Source: Streptomyces sp. ADI95-17
GTDB lineage: Bacteria; Actinomycetota; Actinomycetes; Streptomycetales; Streptomycetaceae
Assembly: GCF_003846175.1 (NCBI RefSeq)
Contig: NZ_ML123050.1
Span: 780,409-844,408 of the forward strand
DNA length: 64,000 nucleotides
Direction of reading: 5' to 3'
The notes under the pieces were generated by a model. That model was given only the letters and a program-made list of their open reading frames with translations, had not been told where the DNA came from and searched no databases. The translations under genes and the position numbers were made by a program. Shown here one piece after another: positions 28,937 through 37,377 of this stretch. The stretch's first letter is position 1; the number at the start of each line of letters is the position of its first letter.

Positions 28937-30098
28937 CCCGATCGCCGCTCCGGCGGGCCACGTCCTCGTAGGTCCGCCGGAGCGTCGCGGTCACGGCCTC
29001 GATGGTGAAGTCCTCGTTCACGAGGTTCCAGGCCGCCTTGCCCGTACGGGTGTTGGTCTCCGGTTCTAGGAGTTCCAGGATGGCGGTGGCGACCTTGAGG
29101 GCGTTCTTCCCGTCCTCGCCGACCCGGCTGTCGATCACCCGGCCCGCGCCCGCGCGCGCCACGTCTGGGCCGAGTCCGCAGGTGCGGGTGATGACCACGG
29201 GGGTGCCGACCGACATCGCTTCGAGGACGGACACACCGAGGGGTTCCTCGATCGACGGCAGCACGTACACATCGGCGCACCGGGCCGCCGCCAGGACCTC
29301 CTCGTGACCGAGCGGCCCCACATGGTCGAGCGATGCCGTCACCCCCAGAGCACGGGCGAGTCCGAGGGTGGCGGGGAGCGCGCCGGTGTCGGGGCCGGCC
29401 AGCACGAAGCGGGCGTCCGGGTGGCGCGCCAGGACCGCGGGCATCGCCGCGACGAAGTCCTCCGGGCGCTTGCGCTCCTGGATCCGGGCGAGGAAGAGGA
29501 CCGTCGGCGGCCGTCCCGGCTCGCGGGCGGGCTTGATCTCCTGCGGGCGCACCCCGTTGACCAGCCGTACGGCCCGGACCGGCGGGACCGGTGCGGCGAC
29601 GGCGTTCACATCGAGGCGTTCCGTCTCGGTGAGGTGCAGCAGGGCGTCGGCCCGGCGCAGCACCCTGCGCACCCCGAGCAGATCGGTGAGCCGGGCGACG
29701 CGGTTCTCGGTGGGGTCCACCATGCCGTGCGTCTGGACGACCAGGGGGGTGCGGGAGGCCAGGGCAAGCAGCGCCGCGGGCAGCGTCACCAGGTCGCGCA
29801 TCAGATGAACATGGACGATGTCGGCGCCGCGCATCATGCGCAGTGCGGTGAGCAGGAGCGCTCCGGAGGTGATGCCGCTGACCTCGAAGGCGGGGAGCAG
29901 ATGGCGGGCCGGGAAGAGATGGGCCGGCACTCCCTCGATCTCGCGCGGGAGGGGGCCCACGAAACCGTCTCCGAGTGCCATGATCCTGGCGTCGTCACCG
30001 GCGGCCCGCTGGACCTTCGACAGGTTGAGCGCCACCCTGGTCGGACCGCCGAACGCGTGGTCCGGGGTGTGCAGTGTGACGATGTGCAGGATCTTCAC
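28908..30098 (-). CDS. Glycosyltransferase family 4
   Basis: A 396-residue GT-B-fold retaining glycosyltransferase. The N-terminal acceptor domain starts MKILHIVTLHTPDHAFGGPTR; the C-terminal donor domain includes TVLFLARIQERKRPEDFV and the family E-x7-E motif in PSIEEPLGVSVLEAMSVGTPVV. The GTG start follows AGGGGAA at a good distance. It is transcribed against the GT2 gene and divergently from the Wzy-like gene. It probably adds one sugar of the exopolysaccharide repeat unit at the cytoplasmic face; the sugar is not predictable. Confidence 0.88.
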   Translation of the reverse strand: MKILHIVTLHTPDHAFGGPTRVALNLSKVQRAAGDDARIMALGDGFVGPLPREIEGVPAHLFPARHLLPAFEVSGITSGALLLTALRMMRGADIVHVHLMRDLVTLPAALLALASRTPLVVQTHGMVDPTENRVARLTDLLGVRRVLRRADALLHLTETERLDVNAVAAPVPPVRAVRLVNGVRPQEIKPAREPGRPPTVLFLARIQERKRPEDFVAAMPAVLARHPDARFVLAGPDTGALPATLGLARALGVTASLDHVGPLGHEEVLAAARCADVYVLPSIEEPLGVSVLEAMSVGTPVVITRTCGLGPDVARAGAGRVIDSRVGEDGKNALKVATAILELLEPETNTRTGKAAWNLVNEDFTIEAVTATLRRTYEDVARRSGDRVKRSFPHGT

Positions 30099-30169
30099 CA
30101 GGGTTCCCCTCGACCGCGGCCGACGCTTTACAGACTAGTCATCCAAACCCCCCAAGTGGGTTGATTCGT

Positions 30170-30175
30170 TAGAGT
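30170..30175 (+). promoter_or_regulatory. Candidate -10 element of the Wzy-like gene
   Basis: TAGAGT matches the Streptomyces -10 consensus TAGRRT and lies 29 bases before the ATG, leaving room for the GGGGAG ribosome site. No clear -35 hexamer is visible at 17-18 bases, so the call is tentative. Confidence 0.4.
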
Positions 30176-30204
30176 GTTCACAGGTCCACGGAAACGGGGA
30201 GCAC

Positions 30205-31716
30205 ATGACGTCCGTGCACGAGGCGGCGCCGTCCGCACCCGTACCGGAGCACGGCCTGCGGGAGCCGGGCCACGCGCAGGCGGAGCCCAGGTCGTGGACC
30301 ATGCTCTCGCGCGCGCTGGCCGTGCCCCTCATTCTGGCCCTGGTCTGCTTCCTGCCCGCGGTGATCGCCGCGCAGCCGGGTACCGGGGTCCGTGACACCG
30401 CTTACTGGCTCCAGCTCGTGCTGACCTGTTACGCGGGGATCCGGCTCGCGACGATGATTCTCTCCACCCGGCGGCGTCTGCTGCAGGGTGTCTTCTGGAT
30501 GTTCGTGTACATCGCGATGGGCGTGGCGCCGTTCGCCCAGGCCGTCATCGGGCAGACGCCCACCCCGATGGTCGGGCCGCGGTCGGATCTGGTGACGGCC
30601 GTCGCGCTGATCCTGGTGGGCTGTGCCGCGTTCGACCTGGGGGCCCTGCTGGCGTCCCGGCGGCCGCTGCGGCGGCGGGTCGCCGTGCGCTCCGGGAGGC
30701 GCCCGGCCGTGGCGCACCGGGGGCGGCTCGGGCTGCTGGTGCTGCTGGCCTTCGCGGCGAGCGGCTACTACGTCCTGAAGGTCGGCGGGCCCGCGGTCTT
30801 CTTCACCAGCCGTCAGGAGATCAGTGCCTCGGTCGCGGGGAGCGGGGTGGGGTCGGACGGGTCCAATGTGGGATCGGCGTTCCTCAAGGGCTTCGGCACG
30901 GTGCCCGCGCTGCTCGCGCTGCTCTTCTTCACCCGCCGGCTGGTGACCTCGCGCGCGGCCCGGCGCTCCCCGTCGGCGGTGCTGGTCTGGGCCGGACTTC
31001 TCGTCCTCAATGTGATCGTCAACAACCCTGTCTCCAATGCCCGTTACTGGTTCCTGACAGTGCTGGTCTCGTTGCTGTTCACCGCGTTCCCGAGCAGTGC
31101 GGCGATGTACCGCTCGGTGCTGGCCATGGGGGTGGTCGGGGCGCTGGTGCTGTTCCCGTACGCGGACCGGTTCCGGTACGACAGCGCGGGGTACCGGCCG
31201 GTGGACTCCTCGTCGGTGTTCGAGCCGCTGGCCACCAAGGACTACGACCAGACGGTGATGTTCGCCAACACCATCACCTGGGTCGACACCCGCGGCCACG
31301 CCTACGGGCGTCAACTGGCGGGCACCGCCCTCTTCTTCGTGCCCCGGTCGGTGTGGAGCGGCAAGCCGGAGGACACGGGAGTGCGCGTCGGTCAGTGGAT
31401 GGGGATGAACATGACCAACCTGTCATCGCCGTTGTGGACCGAGCTCTGGGTCGACTTCGGTGCGCCGGGCATGGTCGGTGGCCTCGCACTGATCGGGTAC
31501 GCCGCCGCCCGTACCGACCGGCGGTACGCGCGGGCGGTCTCCAGGGACGGTCCGGGCCCCGGCAGCGTCCTGGCCGTCACCGCACCGCTGGTCGCCGGGT
31601 ACACCTTCATTCTGCTGCGCGGGCCGCTGTTGCAGTCCGCCGGCAAGCTTGCCGTCGCGGCGCTCTGCCTGCTGCTGGTCACGAGCTTCCGTCGGGACGT
31701 GCGGCGCCCGCGCTGA
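30205..31716 (+). CDS. Wzy-like O-antigen/exopolysaccharide polymerase (membrane)
   Basis: A 503-residue protein with roughly 11-12 hydrophobic helices and a large extracytoplasmic loop around residues 325-390 (FRYDSAGYRPVDSSSVFEPL ... RGHAYGRQLAGTALFFVPRSVW), the arrangement of Wzy polymerases, which join lipid-linked repeat units outside the membrane. Wzy proteins are poorly conserved, and the call rests on topology plus position between glycosyltransferase, flippase and chain-length genes. The segment VPRSVWSGKPEDTG with following MNMTNLSSPLWTELWVDFG fits the O-antigen polymerase pattern. The ATG follows GGGGAG. Its 3' end overlaps the convergent flippase gene by 38 bases. Confidence 0.78.
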   Translation: MTSVHEAAPSAPVPEHGLREPGHAQAEPRSWTMLSRALAVPLILALVCFLPAVIAAQPGTGVRDTAYWLQLVLTCYAGIRLATMILSTRRRLLQGVFWMFVYIAMGVAPFAQAVIGQTPTPMVGPRSDLVTAVALILVGCAAFDLGALLASRRPLRRRVAVRSGRRPAVAHRGRLGLLVLLAFAASGYYVLKVGGPAVFFTSRQEISASVAGSGVGSDGSNVGSAFLKGFGTVPALLALLFFTRRLVTSRAARRSPSAVLVWAGLLVLNVIVNNPVSNARYWFLTVLVSLLFTAFPSSAAMYRSVLAMGVVGALVLFPYADRFRYDSAGYRPVDSSSVFEPLATKDYDQTVMFANTITWVDTRGHAYGRQLAGTALFFVPRSVWSGKPEDTGVRVGQWMGMNMTNLSSPLWTELWVDFGAPGMVGGLALIGYAAARTDRRYARAVSRDGPGPGSVLAVTAPLVAGYTFILLRGPLLQSAGKLAVAALCLLLVTSFRRDVRRPR

Positions 31717-32929
31717 CGGGCGCCCGCGCCACGCCGGTACGGACCCCGAGCCGGGCCACCCTGGTCCAGGTGGCGACGGCCTTGCACCCGGATCCCAGGC
31801 ACAGGCCCCAGGCGGCGCCCGGGACTCCGGCCAGCGCGTAGCCGCCGGCCAGGAAGGCGACTGCGGCGAGCGAGAAGACCACCTGGATGGCCAGCGTGGT
31901 GCGCGGGTCGAGCATCCGCAGGGCCAGCAGCCCGCAGGTGCCGACGGCCATCGCCGCGTACTGGCTGCCGGTCGCCGGGAGCAGAGCTGCGGCCGTGGGC
32001 CAGGTGTCGCCCAGCAGCCGGCGTCCGACCGGGTCGGGCAGCAGGGACAGTACGGTGGCCCAGGCGGCGGCGACGGCCGCCAGGACGGCCGCGAGGACGG
32101 CGGCGGCCCGTACCCTGCGCCGTTCGCCGGCGAGCCTGCCCAGCAGCGGTGGGCCGAAGCCGGTCGCCGAGGTGAACAGCACGTTCAACGGCCCGAAGAG
32201 GGTGGTCGCGCCGCGCAGTGCGCCGACCACCAGCGGGTTGCCGACCGTGCCCAGTCCGAGGACGGAGAGCTGGCCGGTGGCGTTGCCCACCGCGAACTCC
32301 ACCACGAAGCGCCGCCCGAGATGGCCGCGCCGAAGCAGGACCTTCAGCCGCAGTGGTGTCCCGGCCGCCCTCCGGTGCAGCAGGGCCGCCGAGAGCAGCA
32401 GGGCCGGCAGCGCGGCGAGCCCCCACACCAGGACGAGCCGGGCCGCCGGGGCGCCGTGCGGCTGGAGGGCCAGCGCGCCCAGCACACCGGCCAGTCGGAG
32501 CACGTCGCCCGCCAGCGCCAGATTCGGCAGCTGCAGGGTCGAGAAGGCGTAACGCATGGTGTCCTGGCCCAGCACCACCGGCAGGACGAGTCCCAGCGCC
32601 ATCAGGGCCTGCGCGGTGGCGCCCGGCAGCAGCAGGCAGACCCCGGACAGCAGCGCGCCGAGCGCCGCCGACGCGAGCAGCGTGAAGACCACCGCCGAAC
32701 GGCAGGCACCACGCACCTCCTCGCCCTCGCCGCGCCGCAGCACGAGCGGCTGCCCCGTGTAGGCGCCGGACACCCCCAGCAGCACCGTGAAGACGAGGTA
32801 GACCGCCGAGAAGCGGGCGAAGTCGGCCACGGTAGAGAGCCGGGCGGCCGTCACCAGCACCAGGATGTTGGTGAGCGCGGCCACCCCCTGGTCCGCGACC
32901 GAGCAGAGGATCGCGGTGCGTGCCCTCAT
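31679..32929 (-). CDS. Wzx-like polysaccharide flippase / MATE-type membrane protein
   Basis: A 416-residue membrane protein with about 12 helices, of the polysaccharide-exporter (Wzx/RfbX/MurJ-like) superfamily. It begins RTAILCSVADQGVAALTNILVLVTAARLSTVADFARF, a pattern shared with oligosaccharide flippases, where helix 1 leads into a conserved turn. It would move lipid-linked repeat units outward for the Wzy-like polymerase encoded opposite. The ATG overlaps the stop of the Wzz-like gene by four bases, and its 3' end overlaps the Wzy-like gene on the other strand. Confidence 0.8.
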   Translation of the reverse strand: MRARTAILCSVADQGVAALTNILVLVTAARLSTVADFARFSAVYLVFTVLLGVSGAYTGQPLVLRRGEGEEVRGACRSAVVFTLLASAALGALLSGVCLLLPGATAQALMALGLVLPVVLGQDTMRYAFSTLQLPNLALAGDVLRLAGVLGALALQPHGAPAARLVLVWGLAALPALLLSAALLHRRAAGTPLRLKVLLRRGHLGRRFVVEFAVGNATGQLSVLGLGTVGNPLVVGALRGATTLFGPLNVLFTSATGFGPPLLGRLAGERRRVRAAAVLAAVLAAVAAAWATVLSLLPDPVGRRLLGDTWPTAAALLPATGSQYAAMAVGTCGLLALRMLDPRTTLAIQVVFSLAAVAFLAGGYALAGVPGAAWGLCLGSGCKAVATWTRVARLGVRTGVARAPVSAGAARPDGSS

Positions 32930-34599
32930 CTGTGTCCGGCGGTGGAGTCGAAGGCGCGCAGCCCCAGCGTCTCGGTGGGGTCACCGGTCTGTTCCGGCCC
33001 GCTGCCCGTCTCGTCGCGGCCCGGCCGGCCGCCGCCCGGGCGGCGCTTGGCGGCCTTCCTGCGGGCCCGGCGCTCGTGGCGGCTCAGGCCGGGGTGCAGC
33101 AGGGCGCCGAGCACGGAGCCGCCCGCCGCGCCGATGATCTCCCGGATCCGCTCCAGGTCGCTGCGGTGCACCTCGCGCGGGTCGCAGACCACCACGACGC
33201 CCTCGACCCGGTCGATCAGCGCGACGGCGTCGGCGTACGACAGCACGGGCGGAGCCAGCACGATGACGACGGCACCGGGCCGGTCGCCCTCGGCGACGAT
33301 CCGGCCGACGGGTGCCGACGTCAGGGCGCGCGGCACGTTGTCCGTGCGCCGGCCCGCTATCAGGGTGAAGGCGCCCGAACCGGGCACGTCCACATTCATC
33401 TGGCTGTCCGAGGGCCAGGCTCGCCGGCCTCGGGTCGCCCAGCGCGGCCGGGAACCCTGCGCCGCCGGACCCAGGTCCCTGGCCAGGGCGGGGGTACGCA
33501 GATCGGCCTCGACCAGGATCACGTCGCGGCCCATCTCGGCGAAGGCCGCGGCCAGGTTGGCAGCGGCGGCGGCCGCCGCGGCGCCGTCCCCGCGCGGGGC
33601 GGTGACCAGGAGCCTGCGGCGCTCGGCGAACGACGGATCGTAGGCGAGCCGGAAGGCCACCGCGCGGTACTCCTCGGCGAGCCTGCTCCCGCTCCGTCCG
33701 ATGGCCAGCAGCGAGCCGCCGTACCCACGCTCCCTGGGCAGGGTGCCCAGCAGCGGCGCGCCGAGCGAGCGGACCAGCTCCCGGGTCGAGCGCACGGCCG
33801 GGTCGAAGACCAGACGCACCCAGGACAGCAGCAGTCCCAGTGCGAGACCGACGACGCCGCCGAGCCCCAGCAGCAGTGACAGTCCGGCCCCGGTGGGCTT
33901 GCTCGGGGCGGCGGGCCTCTTCGTCAGGTATCCGGGGGTGGTGTCCAGCGCGCGCAACTCGGAGATCTTCCGGTTGAGTTCGGAGATCGCGACCACGAGG
34001 TTGGCCCGTGCGCTGGTCACGTCGTTGCCGCCGCCGGTCTGCGCCGCGAGTTGGTCGCGCTGTTCGGTGAGCGGGCTGAGCTGGGCGCGGTAGCCGTCCA
34101 CCATGTTGGCGATGCTGTTCTCGGTGCGCTGGCGGCGAATCTCCAGATAGGCGTCGGCGAGCGCCTGGGCCCGTGCCTTCGCCAGTGCGGGGGTGCGGCC
34201 GGTGTAGGAGAAGCGGAGCACGAGGGTGTTGGGCGGGTTGGTGACCTGAAGGCCGGAGAGCAGCGGCCCGACCGCCACCCGGTCGCCCCTTCCGGCCAGG
34301 GTGGTGACGGCCAGGGTGCCCACGGTGTCGCTGACGGCGGTCTGCCGTTCGGAGCCGATGTTGATGCCCTTGTCGGCGGAGGCACCGGCGGCGAAGGGGT
34401 CCGAGGCGGCGGAGCGTACGACGACCTCGCCCGTCGATGTGTAGTTCTCCTCGCCGCTCAGCGCGAGCCAGCCGCCGCCGATGAGCCCGGCGACCACGCC
34501 GGAGGCGAGCAGGGCCCGGTAGCGCAGGAGCTGACGGAACTGGTCTCTCAGCAGCGCGGGTTCGTCCTGGTCCTCCAGGGTGCGGATCGGCTGGTTCAT
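32926..34599 (-). CDS. Wzz-like chain-length regulator with degenerate BY-kinase domain
   Basis: A 557-residue protein. An N-terminal Wzz domain has helix 1 at about residues 30-48 (LLASGVVAGLIGGGWLAL), a periplasmic region with coiled-coil tendency (LADAYLEIRRQRTENSIANM) and helix 2 near residue 245 (GLSLLLGLGGVVGLALGLLLSW). A C-terminal tyrosine-kinase-like P-loop fold follows from about 285. The Walker A site around residue 335 reads APRGDGAAAAAAAANLA, lacking the Gly-Lys-Thr needed to bind ATP, whereas the Walker A'-like VILVEADLRTP is kept. A basic tail (RRARRKAAKRRPGGGRPGRD) follows, with no Tyr cluster. It probably sets chain length without autophosphorylation. It overlaps both neighbours by four bases. 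Confidence 0.85.
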   Translation of the reverse strand: MNQPIRTLEDQDEPALLRDQFRQLLRYRALLASGVVAGLIGGGWLALSGEENYTSTGEVVVRSAASDPFAAGASADKGINIGSERQTAVSDTVGTLAVTTLAGRGDRVAVGPLLSGLQVTNPPNTLVLRFSYTGRTPALAKARAQALADAYLEIRRQRTENSIANMVDGYRAQLSPLTEQRDQLAAQTGGGNDVTSARANLVVAISELNRKISELRALDTTPGYLTKRPAAPSKPTGAGLSLLLGLGGVVGLALGLLLSWVRLVFDPAVRSTRELVRSLGAPLLGTLPRERGYGGSLLAIGRSGSRLAEEYRAVAFRLAYDPSFAERRRLLVTAPRGDGAAAAAAAANLAAAFAEMGRDVILVEADLRTPALARDLGPAAQGSRPRWATRGRRAWPSDSQMNVDVPGSGAFTLIAGRRTDNVPRALTSAPVGRIVAEGDRPGAVVIVLAPPVLSYADAVALIDRVEGVVVVCDPREVHRSDLERIREIIGAAGGSVLGALLHPGLSRHERRARRKAAKRRPGGGRPGRDETGSGPEQTGDPTETLGLRAFDSTAGHR

Positions 34600-35861
34600 C
34601 GACGTGGTCTCCCTTTGGCGTCCGCGAGGACCTCGGTGAGCAGGGCGTCGAAGCGGGCCAGGCCCGCCTCACGGCTCAGGTGACGTGCGACGTACTGCGG
34701 CCCCCTGGCGCCGAGCGCGTTCGCTCCCGCCGGTGCTTCGACGAGCTTCCGTACGGCGGAGAGCAGCGCCGCGGGGTCCTCCGGGGCGACGAGGAGCCCG
34801 GCGCCGGACCGCTGGACCTCCTGTGCGGTGCCTCCCCCGTCGGCTACCGAGGCCACCACGGGCCGGCCCGAGACGAAGTAGGAGGTGAGTTTGGACGGGA
34901 CGCTCATGTCGAGCACGGAGGCCTTCTGTGTCACCGCGAGCACGTCGGCGGCGGCGAGGACGTCCGTGAACTCGCCAGCGTCGGCCGGGGGCAGGATGTC
35001 GAGGTTGCGCAGTCCCGCGGCGCGCGCCAGCAGCGCCTCGCGCTGATTGCCGTCCCCCATGAGCACCACGCGTATCTCGGGCGCCAGCCGGGCCGCGTCG
35101 ACGAGGACCTCCAGGCCCTGTTTGAGCCCCATGTTCCCGGAGTGCAGGACCACCGGTGTGCCCTCGTCCCAGCCGAGCCGTGCCCGGGTGACGGCCCGGT
35201 CGGTGGAAGGGGCCCGCACATGCGACCAGTTGGGCACCGTACGGATGCGGCCCGGGTCCACTCCGTAGGCGGTGACGCGGGGCACGAAGGTCTCGTGGAT
35301 GACGCCGACGAGGGCCGCGGAGCGCAGCGCGTACCGTTCGGCGGCGGAGGCGACGGCCGCGGCACGGTCCCCGCCCCGGATGCCGCTCTGCGCGGCGGCG
35401 GCGCCCATCAGGTCCTGCACGACGGGTATGTACGGGACCTTGTGCCGGCCGGCCAGCCGGGCACCGATGACGCCCCCGGCGAGACTGGGAATCTGGGAGA
35501 CCACCGCGTCCGGCGGCCGGGCGGCGGGCGGCGACAGCAGACCATGAACCAACACCGTAGCCTCGAACGCCGCTCTGCGCAGGGCGGTCTGACGGGACGG
35601 CACATAGTGTCTTCGCCGGTGCACGGTGACCCCGGCCCGCTTCTCGGCCACCCGCCACACCCCCCGGTACTCCGCGTCGGTCCGCCAGGACGGGTAGTGC
35701 GGCATCCCGGTCAGCACGTGGGTCTCCGCGCCGGCCTCCGCCCAGTGCTCGGCGAGCTGCGCGGCGTACGGGCCGATGCCCGTCAGCTCGGGTGCGTAGT
35801 TCGTCGAGACGACCAGCAGGGTACGTCCCTCGAACAGCTTGTGACGATCGGCATCGGACAT
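34596..35861 (-). CDS. Glycosyltransferase family 4 (WcaI-like)
   Basis: A 421-residue GT-B glycosyltransferase resembling the colanic-acid enzyme WcaI. Features are LLVVSTNYAPELTGIGPYAAQLAEHW at the N-terminus, HVLTGMPHYPSW, RRRHYVPSR, IPVVQDLMGAAAAQSG, and in the donor domain VVLHSGNMGLKQGLEVLVDAA followed by VPSKLTSYFVSGRPVVASV. WcaI-type enzymes are thought to add a fucose to colanic acid, which fits a locus making GDP-fucose, but that match is inference. The ATG at 35861 was preferred over an upstream in-frame start because GGGGGGAAGG lies ten bases before it. First gene of the operon with the Wzz-like and Wzx-like genes. Confidence 0.87.
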   Translation of the reverse strand: MSDADRHKLFEGRTLLVVSTNYAPELTGIGPYAAQLAEHWAEAGAETHVLTGMPHYPSWRTDAEYRGVWRVAEKRAGVTVHRRRHYVPSRQTALRRAAFEATVLVHGLLSPPAARPPDAVVSQIPSLAGGVIGARLAGRHKVPYIPVVQDLMGAAAAQSGIRGGDRAAAVASAAERYALRSAALVGVIHETFVPRVTAYGVDPGRIRTVPNWSHVRAPSTDRAVTRARLGWDEGTPVVLHSGNMGLKQGLEVLVDAARLAPEIRVVLMGDGNQREALLARAAGLRNLDILPPADAGEFTDVLAAADVLAVTQKASVLDMSVPSKLTSYFVSGRPVVASVADGGGTAQEVQRSGAGLLVAPEDPAALLSAVRKLVEAPAGANALGARGPQYVARHLSREAGLARFDALLTEVLADAKGRPRR

Positions 35862-36083
35862 GGACGCCCGCCTTCCCCCCGGAACATTCCGTGTTCCCCC
35901 GGGTTCCTCCCCGGAGAACAGCCCCAAAAGCGAGCTTATCCGTTCACGTGATGCGCAAGTGGTCTTCACAGTAAGGTCGTTGCTCCATCAACACCGATAC
36001 CGATATCCCACCGCACCGGATGCCATGTCCGGAAAACTGCTGCGGGACACGGACATCACGTTCACCGTGGGGGGAGAGAACGG

Positions 36084-36524
36084 ATGGTGCACAGGGTCGG
36101 CTACGCGCCGGGGGTCTACGACCTCTTCCATGTGGGACACCTCAACATCCTGCGGCACGCCCGCAGTCAGTGCGACTACCTCGTCGCCGGAGTCGTCTCG
36201 GACGAGATGGCCGCGCTCGCCAAGGGCCATCGGCCGGTGATTCCGCTGCCTGAGCGTCTGGAGATCGTACGCAGCGTGCGGTACGTGGACGCGGCCTTCG
36301 TCGAGACGGTGCCCGACAAGGTCGAGACCTGGCAGCAGGTGAGGTTCGACGTGATCTTCAAGGGGGACGACTGGCGGGACACGGAGAAGGGGAAACGGCT
36401 GGAACGCGACTTCGCCGAGGTCGGCGTGGAGGTCGTCTACTTCCCGTACACCGTGCACACGTCCAGCACCCAGCTGCGCCGGGCGCTGGACACGCTCGTC
36501 AGTCCGCGGTCCGGAGCGCTCTGA
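36084..36524 (+). CDS. Cytidylyltransferase-family enzyme (TagD/glycerol-3-phosphate cytidylyltransferase-like)
   Basis: A 146-residue nucleotidyltransferase of the HxGH superfamily. The N-terminal YAPGVYDLFHVGHLNILRHA carries the catalytic HVGH motif, RSVRYVDAAFVETVPDK is the middle segment, VIFKGDDWRDTEKGK binds the nucleotide, and a C-terminal HTSSTQLRR fits the usual RTxGISTT-like loop, here altered. It would activate an alcohol phosphate such as glycerol-3-phosphate with CTP. GGGGAGAG precedes the ATG. It overlaps by 26 bases with the convergent CDP-alcohol phosphotransferase gene, its likely partner. The substrate alcohol is unknown. Confidence 0.85.
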   Translation: MVHRVGYAPGVYDLFHVGHLNILRHARSQCDYLVAGVVSDEMAALAKGHRPVIPLPERLEIVRSVRYVDAAFVETVPDKVETWQQVRFDVIFKGDDWRDTEKGKRLERDFAEVGVEVVYFPYTVHTSSTQLRRALDTLVSPRSGAL

Positions 36525-37230
36525 GCTCCCTGAACCACTTGGCGAGGAAAGCCACCAGGAACAGTGCGTGCACGGCGGCGAGCGCCGCATATCCGACGCG
36601 GAACGCGGTGCGGTCGCCGAGGAGCAGGAAGACCAGGCAGAACACTCCGTAGTCGGCGGGCAGCAGCACCACTGCCCGCAGCCGCGAGACAGGGGCGGCG
36701 GTACCGGTGTCCGCCGCGGGCCGGGCGGCCGCCTTTCCGAGCTGTTCGCGCAGCAGTCCCGCGCAGAACGTCAGCACCGCAGTGAACAGGAAGGCCAACG
36801 GCAGCAGCAGCCAGCCCTCGCCGGGCAGTCCGGAGAACCGCTGGAAGGAGATCAGTACGGCGGTGTGCACGAGGATCATCTTGGCGCAGTCCACGACATG
36901 GTCCAGCCACTCGCCGTCCGGGCCTCCCCCGCCGGTGAGCCTGGCCAGCTGGCCGTCGGCCGAGTCGAGGGCGAAGCCGATGACGAGGCCCGCGTACACC
37001 GCGACCGCCAGCCCGGTGGACGGCCGGACGAGCGCCACCGAGGCGATCGCCGCGAAGGTGAACGCCGCACTGACCAAGGTGACTTGATTGGGTGTCAGTC
37101 CGATCCGGTACGCACCGGCCGCGAAGACCCGGCCGACCGGCCGGTTCACGTATCGCGAGTAGAGCGACACCCCCTTGGCCGTCTTCTGCGCGCCGCGCAG
37201 CTCGCGCAGGACCGTGCCCGTGTTTCCCAT
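36499..37230 (-). CDS. CDP-alcohol phosphatidyltransferase-family membrane protein
   Basis: A 243-residue integral membrane enzyme with about six helices and a complete CDP-alcohol phosphotransferase signature, DSADGQLARLTGGGGPDG followed by EWLDHVVD, fitting DG-x2-AR-x8-G-x3-D-x3-D. It moves a phospho-alcohol or phosphatidyl group from a CDP donor to an acceptor. The N-terminus SRYVNRPVGRVFAAGAYRIGLTPNQVT matches bacterial homologues found in cell-surface polymer loci. I chose MGNTGTV because GGGGGGCGG lies directly upstream. The convergent cytidylyltransferase gene could supply its CDP-alcohol substrate, giving a phospho-alcohol decoration or lipid anchor of the polymer. Confidence 0.87.
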   Translation of the reverse strand: MGNTGTVLRELRGAQKTAKGVSLYSRYVNRPVGRVFAAGAYRIGLTPNQVTLVSAAFTFAAIASVALVRPSTGLAVAVYAGLVIGFALDSADGQLARLTGGGGPDGEWLDHVVDCAKMILVHTAVLISFQRFSGLPGEGWLLLPLAFLFTAVLTFCAGLLREQLGKAAARPAADTGTAAPVSRLRAVVLLPADYGVFCLVFLLLGDRTAFRVGYAALAAVHALFLVAFLAKWFRELRALRTAD

Positions 37231-37377
37231 CCGCCCCCCAGCGTCCAGCTGTCGCGAGCGGCGCCGCACCGGTGCCGGCCCGGGCCTCGGCACAGCGGTG
37301 CGCGGACGCCGCCGTCAGAGCCGCATCATGGCACGCGGGCCGGGTCCTTCGCGGGCCTCCGGGGCCTTTCGTCCGGA

